Both the position numbers and the translations under genes were made by a program. The notes under the pieces were generated by a model that was not told the DNA's origin, did no database searches, and saw only the letters and a list, made by a program, of their open reading frames with translations. From Desulfobacter vibrioformis DSM 8776 (GTDB taxonomy: Bacteria > Desulfobacterota > Desulfobacteria > Desulfobacterales > Desulfobacteraceae), in the NCBI RefSeq assembly GCF_000745975.1, contig NZ_JQKJ01000014.1, positions 1 through 64,000 on the forward strand: a DNA stretch of 64,000 bases. The letters are read 5' to 3'. Position 1 is the stretch's first letter; every line of letters starts with the position of its first letter. Positions 41,658-50,740 of this stretch are shown one piece after another.

Positions 41658-43217
41658 ATGCAATTCAAACCCATATACGGCACGTTACTCCCCCTTGTTC
41701 CTGCATTGACCAGCGGCCTATTGCTCTTTTCGGCATTTCCGGGGCCAGGCCTTTATCCGGCAGCCTTTTTCGCCCTGGTCCCGTTATGGCTTTCCCTTGA
41801 CCGGATCAGTTCAAAGCAGGCATTTTATGCAGGCATTGGCACAGGGACAGGCTTTTATCTCCCCCTTATCTACTGGATCTGTCCCACCCTGACCGAATAC
41901 GGCGGCCTGAATCCTTTGGCAGCGCTGTCCTGCCTGTTGCTTCTGGTCCTGTACCTGTCTCTTTATACAGGCGTTTTTGCCCTGGCCATGAAAAAGATAC
42001 CTGTCCCTGACGGCCTTGTCCCGTTCTGGGGGGCAGTGGCCTGGGTCGCCCTGGAATATATCAGGACATATTTGTTTTCCGGCTTTCCCTGGGGCGTGCT
42101 GGGTTACAGCCAGTATCCCAACCTTGTTTTGATTCAGGCGGCAGACACCTTCGGGGTCCTGGGGATCACCTTTCTGCTGGTGCTTGCCAACGGCAGTTTG
42201 GTCATTGCCTTTAAGGCGTTTGCCCGAAGGGCATGGCCTGGAAAAACAAATATGGCAGGCCTAGGCCTGGTCATGGCTGTGCTTTGCGCAGTTTTTATTT
42301 ACGGCCACTTTAAACTGGCCCAGGTCCATGGGCAGATCAAAGGGGCGCCTTCCCGGAAAATTTGCGTGATCCAGGCCAACATCCCCCAGGATCAAAAATG
42401 GGATAGAGCGTTTATTGATGAAACCATAGACCAGTATTCACGGTTATCCCTCCAGGCGATCCCCTGTGATCTTGTGGTGTGGCCGGAAACCGCCCTGCCC
42501 TTTTATTACGGCATGGACCCTGTGCCCTCGAACCGGGTGGATGCCCTGGTGAGAAAGGCCGGCACCTTTTTTCTCATCGGCATCCCTGCAGCCCGGCCTT
42601 CGGACCATGGGTTCCTGTACTACAACCGGGCCTGCATGCTCACCCCCCTGGCCCTGCCAGCGGGCTATTATGATAAACATCATCTGGTACCCTTTGGGGA
42701 GTATGTACCTCTCAAGCGCCTGCTCTGGTTTGCGGAAAAACTGACAGCCGGTGCAGGTGATTTTTCAAAGGGAGAAACCGGGCCGGTGCCGTTAACATTC
42801 GGTACAGGAACAACCGGGGTCTTAATCTGCTTTGAGATTATTTTTCCCCATATTGCCAGAGACTTTGTTCTCAACGGGGCAGATATTTTAACCACCATGA
42901 CCAATGATGCCTGGTTCGGCCGGACCCAGGCAGCGCTCCAGCACTTTTCCATAGCTGTATTCAGAGCTGTTGAAAACCGGCGCAGCGTGGTCCGGGCGGC
43001 AAACACAGGTATCTCCGGATTCATTGATCCTTCCGGCGCCATTCTTGAGAAAACAGATATTTTCACCGCCTGCGCCCTTACCCGGCAGGTTCCGGTCATG
43101 TCCGGCAAAACGTTTTATACCCGTAACGGGGATTTTGCCGCCCAAGCCTGCCTTGTTGCATTTTTTCTGGTTTGTGTGGTAAAATCCATGAAAAAAAAAT
43201 TTAGGAGAACCTTATAA
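41658..43217 (+). CDS. lnt: Apolipoprotein N-acyltransferase
   Basis: Inner-membrane enzyme that N-acylates the lipoprotein cysteine. About 519 residues. The N-terminal 190 residues hold about six membrane helices, with SGFPWGVLGYSQY typical of Lnt. The nitrilase-like periplasmic domain carries the Glu-Lys-Cys triad in WPETALPFYYG, YDKHHLVPFGEY and GVLICFEIIFP. ATG 41,658 (MQFKPIYG) was chosen. The stop overlaps the prfB start (TAATG). Substrate lipoproteins FlgH and RlpA are in the same window. Confidence 0.96.
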   Translation: MQFKPIYGTLLPLVPALTSGLLLFSAFPGPGLYPAAFFALVPLWLSLDRISSKQAFYAGIGTGTGFYLPLIYWICPTLTEYGGLNPLAALSCLLLLVLYLSLYTGVFALAMKKIPVPDGLVPFWGAVAWVALEYIRTYLFSGFPWGVLGYSQYPNLVLIQAADTFGVLGITFLLVLANGSLVIAFKAFARRAWPGKTNMAGLGLVMAVLCAVFIYGHFKLAQVHGQIKGAPSRKICVIQANIPQDQKWDRAFIDETIDQYSRLSLQAIPCDLVVWPETALPFYYGMDPVPSNRVDALVRKAGTFFLIGIPAARPSDHGFLYYNRACMLTPLALPAGYYDKHHLVPFGEYVPLKRLLWFAEKLTAGAGDFSKGETGPVPLTFGTGTTGVLICFEIIFPHIARDFVLNGADILTTMTNDAWFGRTQAALQHFSIAVFRAVENRRSVVRAANTGISGFIDPSGAILEKTDIFTACALTRQVPVMSGKTFYTRNGDFAAQACLVAFFLVCVVKSMKKKFRRTL

Positions 43218-44321
43218 TGAGTGTAGAATTCAAACAGATTATCTCTTCCATCACTGCTAAAGCCAACCGGCTTAAGGAGTATCTTTGACCTCCCTGTAAA
43301 GGAAAAACGGCTTCGGGAACTTGAGCTTCTTGTTTCCAGAGAAGATTTCTGGAATGATGCGGACAAAGCCACCGAAATGTTAAAGGAACGCACCACCATC
43401 GCCGGCCTTATTGACACCTGCAATGCCATATTTTCAGAAATTGAGGATGTGGAGGTATTGCTGGAGCTGGCAAGGGAGGAGTCGGACAAGGAGAACGAGC
43501 AGGAGGCCATTCAGATGCTGGCCGATCTGGAGAAAAAAGTAAAACGCTTCTCTTTGGAGGTCACCCTTGACGGGGAGGACGATGCCCGGGACGCCATTGT
43601 CTCCATCAATGCCGGTGCCGGGGGGACAGATTCCCAGGACTGGGCGGAAATGCTGTTCAGGATGTATACCCGGTGGATCGATAAAAAAGGATACAAGTGC
43701 CAGGTCATTGACTACCAGGAGGGGGACGAAGCAGGTATCAAGGGGGTAACCCTTCATGTCACCGGCCAGAACTGCTACGGATTCATGAAAGCCGAATCCG
43801 GGGTACACCGCCTGGTTCGGATTTCTCCTTTTAACGCCGGGGGAAAGCGCCAGACCTCTTTTGCGGCGGTCTTTGTCTATCCTGAAATCAAGGATGACAT
43901 CAATATCGACATTGATGAAAAGGATCTGCGCATTGATGTGTACCGGGCCAGCGGGGCAGGCGGACAGCACGTCAACAAAACCAGTTCAGCCGTGCGCATC
44001 ACCCATTTTCCCACGGGCGTAGTGGTCCAGTGCCAGCAGGAATCCTCCCAGCACCGGAACAGGGAAATTGCCATGAAAGTGCTTCAATCCCGGCTCTATC
44101 AACTGGAAAAACAGAAGCAGGAGCAAAAAAGGCAGAGCCTGCATGACGGCAAGGATGATAATGCCTGGGGCAGCCAGATCCGCTCCTATGTGCTGCATCC
44201 CTACAGAATGGTGAAAGACCATCGTATCAACCTTGAAATCGGGGATGTGGACCGGGTGCTGGACGGAGATATCGACCCGTTTATCGAAGGGGTGCTGCTG
44301 TCCGGCACCGCGGATGGGTAG
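43217..44321 (+). CDS. prfB: Peptide chain release factor 2 with programmed +1 frameshift
   Basis: RF2 ends translation at UGA and UAA. Translation starts at ATG 43,217 and reaches an in-frame TGA at 43,286-43,288 after 23 codons (last residues RLKEYL). Shifting +1 at CTT continues as DLPVKEKRLRELELL to the TAG ending at 44,321, for 367 residues in total. The SPF anticodon-like tripeptide (RISPFN) and the catalytic GGQ (GAGGQHVNKTSSAVRITH) are intact. The joined protein has normal RF2 length, so it is not a pseudogene. It is coupled to lnt upstream and followed 2 bp later by an HD-domain gene. Confidence 0.97.
43274..43289 (+). promoter_or_regulatory. prfB autoregulatory frameshift site
   Basis: The sequence AAGGAGTATCTTTGAC has an internal Shine-Dalgarno-like AGGAG three bases before the slippery CTT and the in-frame TGA followed by C. 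This matches the conserved RF2 recoding site, by which low RF2 promotes the +1 shift. Confidence 0.95.
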
Positions 44322-44323
44322 AC

Positions 44324-44878
44324 ATGAAGATAGACCCAGTGGAAATCATCAGGCAGTTTTATGATCCTGACTCAACACTTTTTGCCATTCTGGTGGAACA
44401 CAGCACAAAGGTGGCCGCAAAAAGCCTGGAAATCGCAAAGGGCGTTGCCCACCTGAACCCGGACATGGACTTTATAGAAAAAGCCGCCATGCTCCATGAC
44501 ATCGGTATTTTTAAAACCCGTTCTCCGAAAATCGGCTGTGCAGGTAAATACCCCTATGTATGTCATGGATATCTTGGGCGTGAACTTTTAGACGGGCTGG
44601 GCCTGCCCCGGGCATTCGGCCTTGTGTCCGAACGTCATACCGGGGCCGGCATCACCCTTGAGAATATTATTGAAGCGAATCTGCCCCTGCCCCACAGGGA
44701 TATGGTGCCTGTAATCCTGGAAGAAAAAATCATCTGCTGTGCAGACAAATTCTACTCAAAAAGCCCCAAGGAAGCAGATAAAGTCATGACCCGGAAAAAG
44801 ATTGAAAAAAGACTTGCCAATCTTAATCCGGGCCATGCAAAGCGGTTTTCCGCCTGGGCGGATGAATTTAATCTGTAA
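44324..44878 (+). CDS. HD-domain phosphohydrolase-like protein
   Basis: 184 residues. HD superfamily metal ligands are visible: H in LVEHSTKVAAKSLEIA, HD in AAMLHDIGIF, and a later Asp in IICCADKFYSKSP. It has CHGYLGRELLDGLGLP and SERHTGAGIT, as in small TIGR00295-like HD proteins. The substrate is unknown. It starts 2 bp after prfB and ends 20 bp before the convergent porin gene. Confidence 0.88.
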   Translation: MKIDPVEIIRQFYDPDSTLFAILVEHSTKVAAKSLEIAKGVAHLNPDMDFIEKAAMLHDIGIFKTRSPKIGCAGKYPYVCHGYLGRELLDGLGLPRAFGLVSERHTGAGITLENIIEANLPLPHRDMVPVILEEKIICCADKFYSKSPKEADKVMTRKKIEKRLANLNPGHAKRFSAWADEFNL

Positions 44879-44898
44879 CCTGTTTTAGAAGTTGATCC

Positions 44899-45939
44899 TT
44901 AGAAATTGATCTGCCACTTCATACCGTAGTAAAATTCATCTCCTTGATCTGTGCCATCAGCTTTGTCCAAGTAATCAAGCATACCAATTTCCGGAACAAT
45001 CGTCACCCCTTTGGCCAGAGTAATGGTGGCCTGCAGATAGTACGCCATTGCATCATCCTCATGAGATCCGTTGGTGTCCAGTTCAGCAGACACATAACCG
45101 ATGCCGGCTTCAAGGGCCAGGGTATCGTTCGCTTTAAACCCAACCACGCCCATGAGGCCATACGCATCATTATCTTCAAGTTCGCCGGCGACGACGTTCA
45201 GGAAGGGGTCTGCATCAGCTTTAATATCCACGCCATAGGGGCCTACATTCTGACCAAACCAGCCGCCCGCGCCAATGTAGGCCGGACCCAAATTTACTTT
45301 ACCGCCAATGGCCAGTATGTATGTATCCACATCAAGGTCCTCGCCACCGACAGTCGTCACTTCATAGGTCTGGTATCCGGCAGCAGCCATGATGGTAAAA
45401 CTGTCCATGGACAGTTCGTACTTGGCTTCCAGCTTGGGCATAATGACCTGGGTCTCAACTGCGCCCAGATCGTCGATTTTTGGCGAAATAGCTGCAATCT
45501 GGAAATCCCCGAAAGTTAACCGGATCATGGGCCGGCGGCTGGCATCTAAATTGCCGTAGTGCTCCAGACTCTCATCATCGCCATACACCTGATTACTCAA
45601 ACCGAAGTGAAGCAGGCTGGTTGTCTGACCGACCAAGAGTTTTCCAGTGCCGAAATCCCATTCGCCGTACAGGTGGCGGATATTTGCCGTGCCGCCTGCT
45701 CCGTCGGCTCCGTACTCAAATCGGCCAACCAGTTCATCACTGACCTTGACTTTGGCTCCGATGCGTGAATTGCCCTGAAGAGATTCACTGTAGTTTACTT
45801 CCGAATCAGTTCCATCATCCACATCAGCCCAGAATGTCTGAACCCTGGCACTTCCATAAAAATTCCACTCCGCTGCCATGGCGTTTGAGCCAAGGGCAAT
45901 TCCCGCCGCTAAAACCACCATTGAAATAAGACGTTTCAT
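44899..45939 (-). CDS. Outer-membrane porin-like beta-barrel protein
   Basis: 346 residues with a Sec signal peptide cut after GSNAMA. It continues AEWNFYGSARVQTFWADV and alternating amphipathic strands throughout (ARVQTFW, SRIGAKVKV, LVGRFEYGADG, GKLLVGQTTSLLHFG), ending in an aromatic-terminated strand FYYGMKWQINF, the usual BAM signal (C-terminal Phe). Substrate specificity is not visible. It is monocistronic, with a GGGAAAAAA site before the start. Confidence 0.86.
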   Translation of the reverse strand: MKRLISMVVLAAGIALGSNAMAAEWNFYGSARVQTFWADVDDGTDSEVNYSESLQGNSRIGAKVKVSDELVGRFEYGADGAGGTANIRHLYGEWDFGTGKLLVGQTTSLLHFGLSNQVYGDDESLEHYGNLDASRRPMIRLTFGDFQIAAISPKIDDLGAVETQVIMPKLEAKYELSMDSFTIMAAAGYQTYEVTTVGGEDLDVDTYILAIGGKVNLGPAYIGAGGWFGQNVGPYGVDIKADADPFLNVVAGELEDNDAYGLMGVVGFKANDTLALEAGIGYVSAELDTNGSHEDDAMAYYLQATITLAKGVTIVPEIGMLDYLDKADGTDQGDEFYYGMKWQINF

Positions 45940-46323
45940 TTTTTTCCCTTTCTAAAAAATTAAATTTTCCGGCCATGCAGCCGGAGCCCGTTTTTCAGAC
46001 CGTTTACATTCTAACGCCTGATGAATCCATTAACAAATCCAAAGGCATGATGCTTTTATAAAAACGGTCTGACTGATGGGCTATTCTTGACAGGCAGGGT
46101 TAGAATATTATTTCATGATTATTTGTTTCATATTAGTTTTTAACAGCCCGCACCGCGGCCCCAGGGTGCATGCCGAAATACAATCTATTTGTCCAGAGCC
46201 GCACACCGCGTCAACCTGACGTTAAAAAAAAATCATTCTCATTAATGGTCTGTTCCATGGTAATTTCCTTTAAAAAAATTCATAATAGGAGAACAATCAT
46301 TTAATCGAAAAAAGGATGTTTGT
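45940..46323. other. Intergenic region between divergent porin and thiolase genes
   Basis: 384 bp with no gene. An 11-bp inverted repeat (45,995-46,005 TCAGACCGTTT; 46,062-46,072 AAACGGTCTGA) encloses 56 bp upstream of the porin. A TTGACA at about 46,088 with a TATTTC about 16 bp later is a possible plus-strand promoter for the thiolase. A weak Fur-like half site, TGAGAATGATT on the minus strand, lies near 46,230. Confidence 0.4.
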
Positions 46324-47574
46324 ATGAAAGATGTTGTCATTGTATCTGCATGCCGCACTGCCATAGGCGCCTTTGGCGGCACATTAAAAGACCTGAACGG
46401 CGCCTGTCTTGCCAGCATTACCATGAAAGAGGCCATCAAACGGGCAGGGATTGATCCTGCCATCATTGATGATGTGCGCTACGGCACCTGTCTGGAGCAT
46501 CACGACACCCTGAACACCGCCCGGGTGGGTGCGCTTATGGCAGGTATTCCGGACACAGTGCCTGCGGCCACCATCAACCGGGTGTGCATTTCCGGCATGG
46601 AAGCGGTACTGTCCGGTATGGCCATGATCCAGGCCGGCATGGCCCATGTGATCCTGGCAGGGGGTACCGAGCACATGTCCGGTGTTCCATATACCGTGCC
46701 CAAAGCCCGCTGGGGATGCCGCCTTCAGGATGCCAATTTTGTGGATGCCCTGATCCATGCCCTGCACTGCGGCTCCTATACCCTGCCCTTTGATGAAACC
46801 TCACCTGTGGACACCACCCAGGCCCCTGCCTCATATTTCCTGGGCAAGCCCTATATCATGGGTCACACGGCTGAATTCACGGCCCAGCTTCTGGATATCA
46901 GCAGAGAGGAGATGGACGAGGTTGCGCTTCGTTCTCACAACAATGCGGAACGGGCCACAAACGACGGCAGCTTTGCCGATGAAATCGTTCCTGTTGAAGT
47001 ACCCCGGCGCAAAAAAGACCCCATCATCTTTGACGAGGACGAACATTTCAGGCCTGGTATGACCCTGGAAAAACTTGCGGCCCTGCCCCCGGCCTTTATT
47101 CCGAAAACCGGCAAGGTCACTGCCGGAAACGCCTCGGGTATCAATGACGGATCCACCGGCATGGTGATCATGTCCGCAGAAAAGGCCAAAGAATTAGGTC
47201 TGACCCCCATTGCAAAAATCAAAGCCACGGGCATGGGTGCCTGCCATCCTTCGGTCATGGGGCTCTCTCCGGTACCGGCGGTCAAAGACCTGATGGCCAA
47301 GTCCGGTATTACCATTGATGATTTTGACCTGATTGAGGTAAACGAAGCCTTTGCCGCCCAGTACCTGGGATGCGAAAAAGAGCTGAACCTTAACCGGGAG
47401 ATCACCAATATCAACGGTTCCGGCATTGGTTTAGGCCACCCCATAGGCGCCACCGGGGCCCGGGTTATGACCACATTGATGTATGCCATGAAAAACAAAA
47501 GGAAAAACTTAGGCCTTGCCACGCTTTGCGGCGGCGGCGGCGTATCAATGGCCTGCGCAATTGAGATGCTTTAA
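46324..47574 (+). CDS. Thiolase (acetyl-CoA acetyltransferase family)
   Basis: 416 residues. It catalyses thiolytic cleavage or Claisen condensation of acyl-CoA. Nucleophile C88 lies in ATINRVCISGMEAVLSGM (usually KVCGSGLKAV); the catalytic His is in GSGIGLGHPIGATGARV, and the second Cys in TLCGGGGVSMACAIEML. VNEAFAAQ is also present. The altered residues around C88 and the insert EKELNLNREITNING set it apart from standard AtoB. AAGGATGTTTGT precedes ATG 46,324. No beta-oxidation partner gene is adjacent. Confidence 0.94.
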   Translation: MKDVVIVSACRTAIGAFGGTLKDLNGACLASITMKEAIKRAGIDPAIIDDVRYGTCLEHHDTLNTARVGALMAGIPDTVPAATINRVCISGMEAVLSGMAMIQAGMAHVILAGGTEHMSGVPYTVPKARWGCRLQDANFVDALIHALHCGSYTLPFDETSPVDTTQAPASYFLGKPYIMGHTAEFTAQLLDISREEMDEVALRSHNNAERATNDGSFADEIVPVEVPRRKKDPIIFDEDEHFRPGMTLEKLAALPPAFIPKTGKVTAGNASGINDGSTGMVIMSAEKAKELGLTPIAKIKATGMGACHPSVMGLSPVPAVKDLMAKSGITIDDFDLIEVNEAFAAQYLGCEKELNLNREITNINGSGIGLGHPIGATGARVMTTLMYAMKNKRKNLGLATLCGGGGVSMACAIEML

Positions 47575-47638
47575 TGATGAAAACAAAATACCAGCCACTG
47601 AACCTGCAACCCTTTTTACGGATAAAAAAAACAGACAA

Positions 47639-48190
47639 ATGACTTTCCCCTCCGACAACACCCCTGGCAACACCCCTGATGAGCCACTGCCCCTGAGCAA
47701 AACAAAGAAAAAAAAAATGGCCGAAAACCTTCAGAAGCTTGGAGAGGATTTAAGCCTGCTTTCCGTCAGCCAGCTTGAACTGTTAGCGCTTGATCCGGAT
47801 CTGTTCAAAGCCCTGGTCCAGGCAAAATCCATCACCGCCAATGTGGCGGCCAGGCGCCACAGACAGTACATCGGCACCCTGATGAGGCAGATGGACCCGG
47901 AACCGATACTGGCCGCACTCGAACAGTTAAAAGCAGCTCCCACCGGTCTTTACCGCCCCAAACCCGAAATTGATCCACAAACAGACAAAGCCAGCCAGGC
48001 GCTTTTAGACAGGCTGCTGGCCTGGGATGATGACACCATGGAAACAATCCTGTCAGCCGCGCCTGACATGGACCGCCAGCAGTTAAGACAGCTGATCAGA
48101 AATGCCAACAAAGATATATCCAGACAGGAAAAAAACTCAAAATTTTTAAAGGCATTAAAAAAAATAATCATTCAGTTTAATAAATTATGA
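47639..48190 (+). CDS. darP: DarP/YjgA (DUF615) family ribosome-associated protein
   Basis: 183 residues. DUF615 features: KTKKKKMAENLQKLGEDLSL, LSVSQLELLALDPDLFKALV, RRHRQYIGTLMRQMDPEPIL and a C-terminal QQLRQLIRNANKDISRQEKN. The E. coli homologue joins late 50S subunit precursors. The start at 47,639 is the first ATG giving family-like length; an earlier frame would run into the thiolase gene. The stop overlaps the next ATG (ATGA). Confidence 0.88.
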   Translation: MTFPSDNTPGNTPDEPLPLSKTKKKKMAENLQKLGEDLSLLSVSQLELLALDPDLFKALVQAKSITANVAARRHRQYIGTLMRQMDPEPILAALEQLKAAPTGLYRPKPEIDPQTDKASQALLDRLLAWDDDTMETILSAAPDMDRQQLRQLIRNANKDISRQEKNSKFLKALKKIIIQFNKL

Positions 48191-48855
48191 AGCAAAACAT
48201 ATTTAAACAGGGTCTGGTGTTCATTTTCGGCTTGTTTATCATGGCCGGCGGCGTTGTTTTATCCGTGAAAGCAGATCTTGGTATTTCGCCCATTTCCTGT
48301 GTGCCCTATATCTACAGCTTAAGGTTTCCCCTTACCCTGGGCCAGGCCACCATCATTCTCAATCTGCTGTTCATTTTTATTCAGATGCTCCTGCTTCGCA
48401 AGAAATACAGGCTGTTTCAGCTGGTTCAGTTCCCTGTGGTTTTTCTGTTTGGTTTTTTCATTGATCTGATCATGAAACATGCCCCCTGGATGACACCCGG
48501 CAACTATTTTGAACAGGCGTTTCTATGCCTTTTAAGCTGTGTTGTCCTTGGTATTGGCATTTTTTTCGAAGTCAAGGCAGGGCTCACCTATCTGCCCGGG
48601 GAAGGCCTGGTCATGGCTTTGGCACAGACCTTTGGCGTGGAGTTCGGGAAAACCAAAATCGGTACAGATGCCTCTCTGGTCGCCATCGGCATTGTAAGCG
48701 CCCTGTTTTTCCTGGGCGCACTGGAGGGTATCAGGGAAGGCACGGTGCTGGCTGCTGTGCTGGTCGGCTATATTGTCAGATTCCTGCACACGAGATTCTT
48801 CTTATTTGAGCAGTGGTTTAAGGGCCGTGGGAAAAAAATAAATCATCCGCTTTGA
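48187..48855 (+). CDS. YczE/YyaS-like integral membrane protein
   Basis: 222 residues with about five to six membrane helices. The family motif region VLSVKADLGISPISCVPYIY is followed by a second duplicated GIGIFFEVKAGLTYLPGEGL, and the segment GKTKIGTDASLVAIG is conserved in these proteins. The molecular function is unknown (membrane homeostasis or export has been proposed for relatives). Translation is coupled to darP. Confidence 0.8.
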   Translation: MKQNIFKQGLVFIFGLFIMAGGVVLSVKADLGISPISCVPYIYSLRFPLTLGQATIILNLLFIFIQMLLLRKKYRLFQLVQFPVVFLFGFFIDLIMKHAPWMTPGNYFEQAFLCLLSCVVLGIGIFFEVKAGLTYLPGEGLVMALAQTFGVEFGKTKIGTDASLVAIGIVSALFFLGALEGIREGTVLAAVLVGYIVRFLHTRFFLFEQWFKGRGKKINHPL

Positions 48856-48875
48856 CCACGATTCTTTGACCACGG

Positions 48876-49181
48876 CTACCCGATAAATTTTATATCAATT
48901 TCTTCTGTGTTTTCTTTTTGTTTCATCTCGAACTTTCCGCTGTCGGTCATGGTAAATCCCCTCTGGGATGCGGCATCCGTTAATTGTGACACAAGTTTTC
49001 CGGCAGTCTCAGGTTCACAATCAATATTGAAAAACAGCTTTAGATTTTTTAGATTTTCATCATCAAACTGGATTATAAAAGGGTTGTGTTCAATAAAAAC
49101 CAGATCATCATATGTATATGTAACATCAAGTCCGGTCTCCTGAATAATTTCTGTTGCTATACCAAGTGGTCTTAATTCCAT
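48876..49181 (-). CDS. Conserved-looking hypothetical protein
   Basis: 101 residues, acidic, alpha/beta in character (TYTYDDLVFIEHNPFIIQFD, then KLFFNIDCEPETAGKLVSQL and an amphipathic ending EEIDIKFIG). It has no signal peptide and no known motif. Base composition and residue use look coding. It is isolated: the end lies 20 bp from the convergent YczE-like gene and no partner is upstream. No family recognised. Confidence 0.6.
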   Translation of the reverse strand: MELRPLGIATEIIQETGLDVTYTYDDLVFIEHNPFIIQFDDENLKNLKLFFNIDCEPETAGKLVSQLTDAASQRGFTMTDSGKFEMKQKENTEEIDIKFIG

Positions 49182-49371
49182 AATGTGTTGACCCTTTATG
49201 ACTAATTTTTCCTATTCTTTTTTAACAATATAATTTCATCACGCATTTGAACTGACCGTTCAATGGCTGGCATGATAGCATAACCCTGATGATCCTGATA
49301 GCACAACCGGGCTGATCTATATCAAAAGTTACTGAAAATTAGCACGAAAAATTATTGACCTTGGTATCAAA

Positions 49372-49555
49372 CAGGTTTACGGTGCCCTTCAACATAGTAT
49401 TGTCAAATCTTTGGCAAACGGAACACGGTGCAAATCCGTGACGGTCCCGCCGCTGTAATGGGGAGCAGATACCCTGTCGTGCCACTGGAAAATTTTTCCG
49501 GGAAGGCCCGGGGAGAAAAGAGCCACGACCCCCTGAGTCAGAAGACGTGCTTTAA
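49372..49555 (+). promoter_or_regulatory. Cobalamin (B12) riboswitch upstream of cobT
   Basis: The conserved core is plain: GGTGCC at the start, GGTGCAAATCCGTGACGG-type segment (B12 box core CCGCCGCTGTAATGGGGAGC at about 49,449-49,468), GCCACTGG, GGGAAGGC and the closing GAGTCAGAAGAC near 49,535-49,546. It ends about 105 bp before the cobT ATG. In this family binding of cobalamin represses downstream expression. The boundaries are approximate. Confidence 0.95.
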
Positions 49556-49660
49556 GATTTTTGTCATGCAGGACGCGATGGTAAAGGGTTTTGCAGGAAA
49601 ATGTTCCTGCATGCCTAAAAAGCCATGAATTGCTGCAGGACAAATTGACGAGGTAAAACA

Positions 49661-50740
49661 ATGTCCCTGCTTGAACAGGCCATTTCGGCCATCAACCCCG
49701 AACTGAACCAAAAAGCATTTGCAAAGGCCAAACAGCGCCTTCAAAACCAGGCAAAACCCTCTGGCAGCCTGGGAATCATGGAAGAGGTCGGAGCCCGTCT
49801 GGCCGCCATCAAAGGAACCATTGACGTCCATTTAACCAACAAACACATCATCACCTGCGCCGGAGACCACGGTGTGGTCGAGGAAGGGGTCAGCGCCTAT
49901 CCCCCGGAAGTCACCCCCCAGATGGTGCTTAATTTTGCCGGGGGCGGCGCATCTGTCAACGTCATCGGCAAACATGCCGGGGCCCGGGTGAAAGCTGCGG
50001 ATATCGGAGTAAATTTTGATTTTCACCCCGGGCTTCCCATTTTTCATAAAAAAGTGAGGCACGGCACTGCCAATTTTACAAAGGGGCCTGCCATGACCCG
50101 GGAAGAGGCGGTCAGATCCATTGAAGCGGGCATTGAAATTGTCAATGAACTGCACGCACAGACGCCTGTGGATCTTCTGGGCACAGGGGATATGGGCATT
50201 GGAAATACCACGCCCTCTGTTGCTATTATCGCGGCATTTTCCGGCCTGCCCGTGGAGCGCCTGACCGGCCGGGGATCAGGGATCGACGATAAAGGCCTTG
50301 CCAAAAAAATTGCTGTGATCCAAAAGGGACTGGATATCAACAAGCCTGATCCCAAGGATCCCCTTGATGTGCTGGCCAAGGTCGGCGGACTTGAAATCGG
50401 CGGACTGGCAGGACTGGTGATCGGTGCTGCCGCCAAAGGCATTCCGGTGATCTGCGACGGCCTGATCTCCACGGCAGGCGCCCTGATCGCCTGTGAACTG
50501 GCCCCGGCAGCAAAAAATTACCTGTTTGCCTCCCACAAGTCTGTGGAAATCGGTCATAAATACATGCATAATCGCCTGGACCTGGAGCCTTTGATCGACT
50601 TGAGATTCCGTCTTGGGGAAGGTACCGGTGCTGCCGTGTGCATGGAGCTTCTGGATCTTGCCACACGTATTCTTGCAGATATTAAGACCTTTGAGGAAGT
50701 CGGCGTTTCCCAATGTCATTCGTCATCCCAATCCTCATAA
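49661..50740 (+). CDS. cobT: Nicotinate-nucleotide:dimethylbenzimidazole phosphoribosyltransferase
   Basis: Activates the lower-ligand base for cobalamin assembly. 359 residues. Motifs: KPSGSLGIMEEVGARLAAIK, ITCAGDHGVVEEGVSAYPPE, LLGTGDMGIGNTTPSVAI, GRGSGIDDKGL, and the catalytic Glu in RLGEGTGAAVCMELL. GAGG lies 7 bp before ATG 49,661. It is controlled by the B12 riboswitch. The 3' end overlaps the convergent pRiA4b-type gene by 25 bp, giving an odd Ser-rich last few residues (SQCHSSSQSS). Confidence 0.97.
   Translation: MSLLEQAISAINPELNQKAFAKAKQRLQNQAKPSGSLGIMEEVGARLAAIKGTIDVHLTNKHIITCAGDHGVVEEGVSAYPPEVTPQMVLNFAGGGASVNVIGKHAGARVKAADIGVNFDFHPGLPIFHKKVRHGTANFTKGPAMTREEAVRSIEAGIEIVNELHAQTPVDLLGTGDMGIGNTTPSVAIIAAFSGLPVERLTGRGSGIDDKGLAKKIAVIQKGLDINKPDPKDPLDVLAKVGGLEIGGLAGLVIGAAAKGIPVICDGLISTAGALIACELAPAAKNYLFASHKSVEIGHKYMHNRLDLEPLIDLRFRLGEGTGAAVCMELLDLATRILADIKTFEEVGVSQCHSSSQSS

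Noticed and set aside
43377-44321. prfB as a shorter gene starting at 43,377
   Set aside because: The upstream 23-codon frame plus the +1 site restores the conserved RF2 N-terminal domain.
46220-46250. Fur box upstream of the thiolase gene
   Set aside because: Only one half (TGAGAAT) resembles the consensus; the other half is a plain T run.
49389-49661. 90-codon minus-strand frame upstream of cobT
   Set aside because: It lies across the cobalamin riboswitch and is explained by the conserved RNA sequence.
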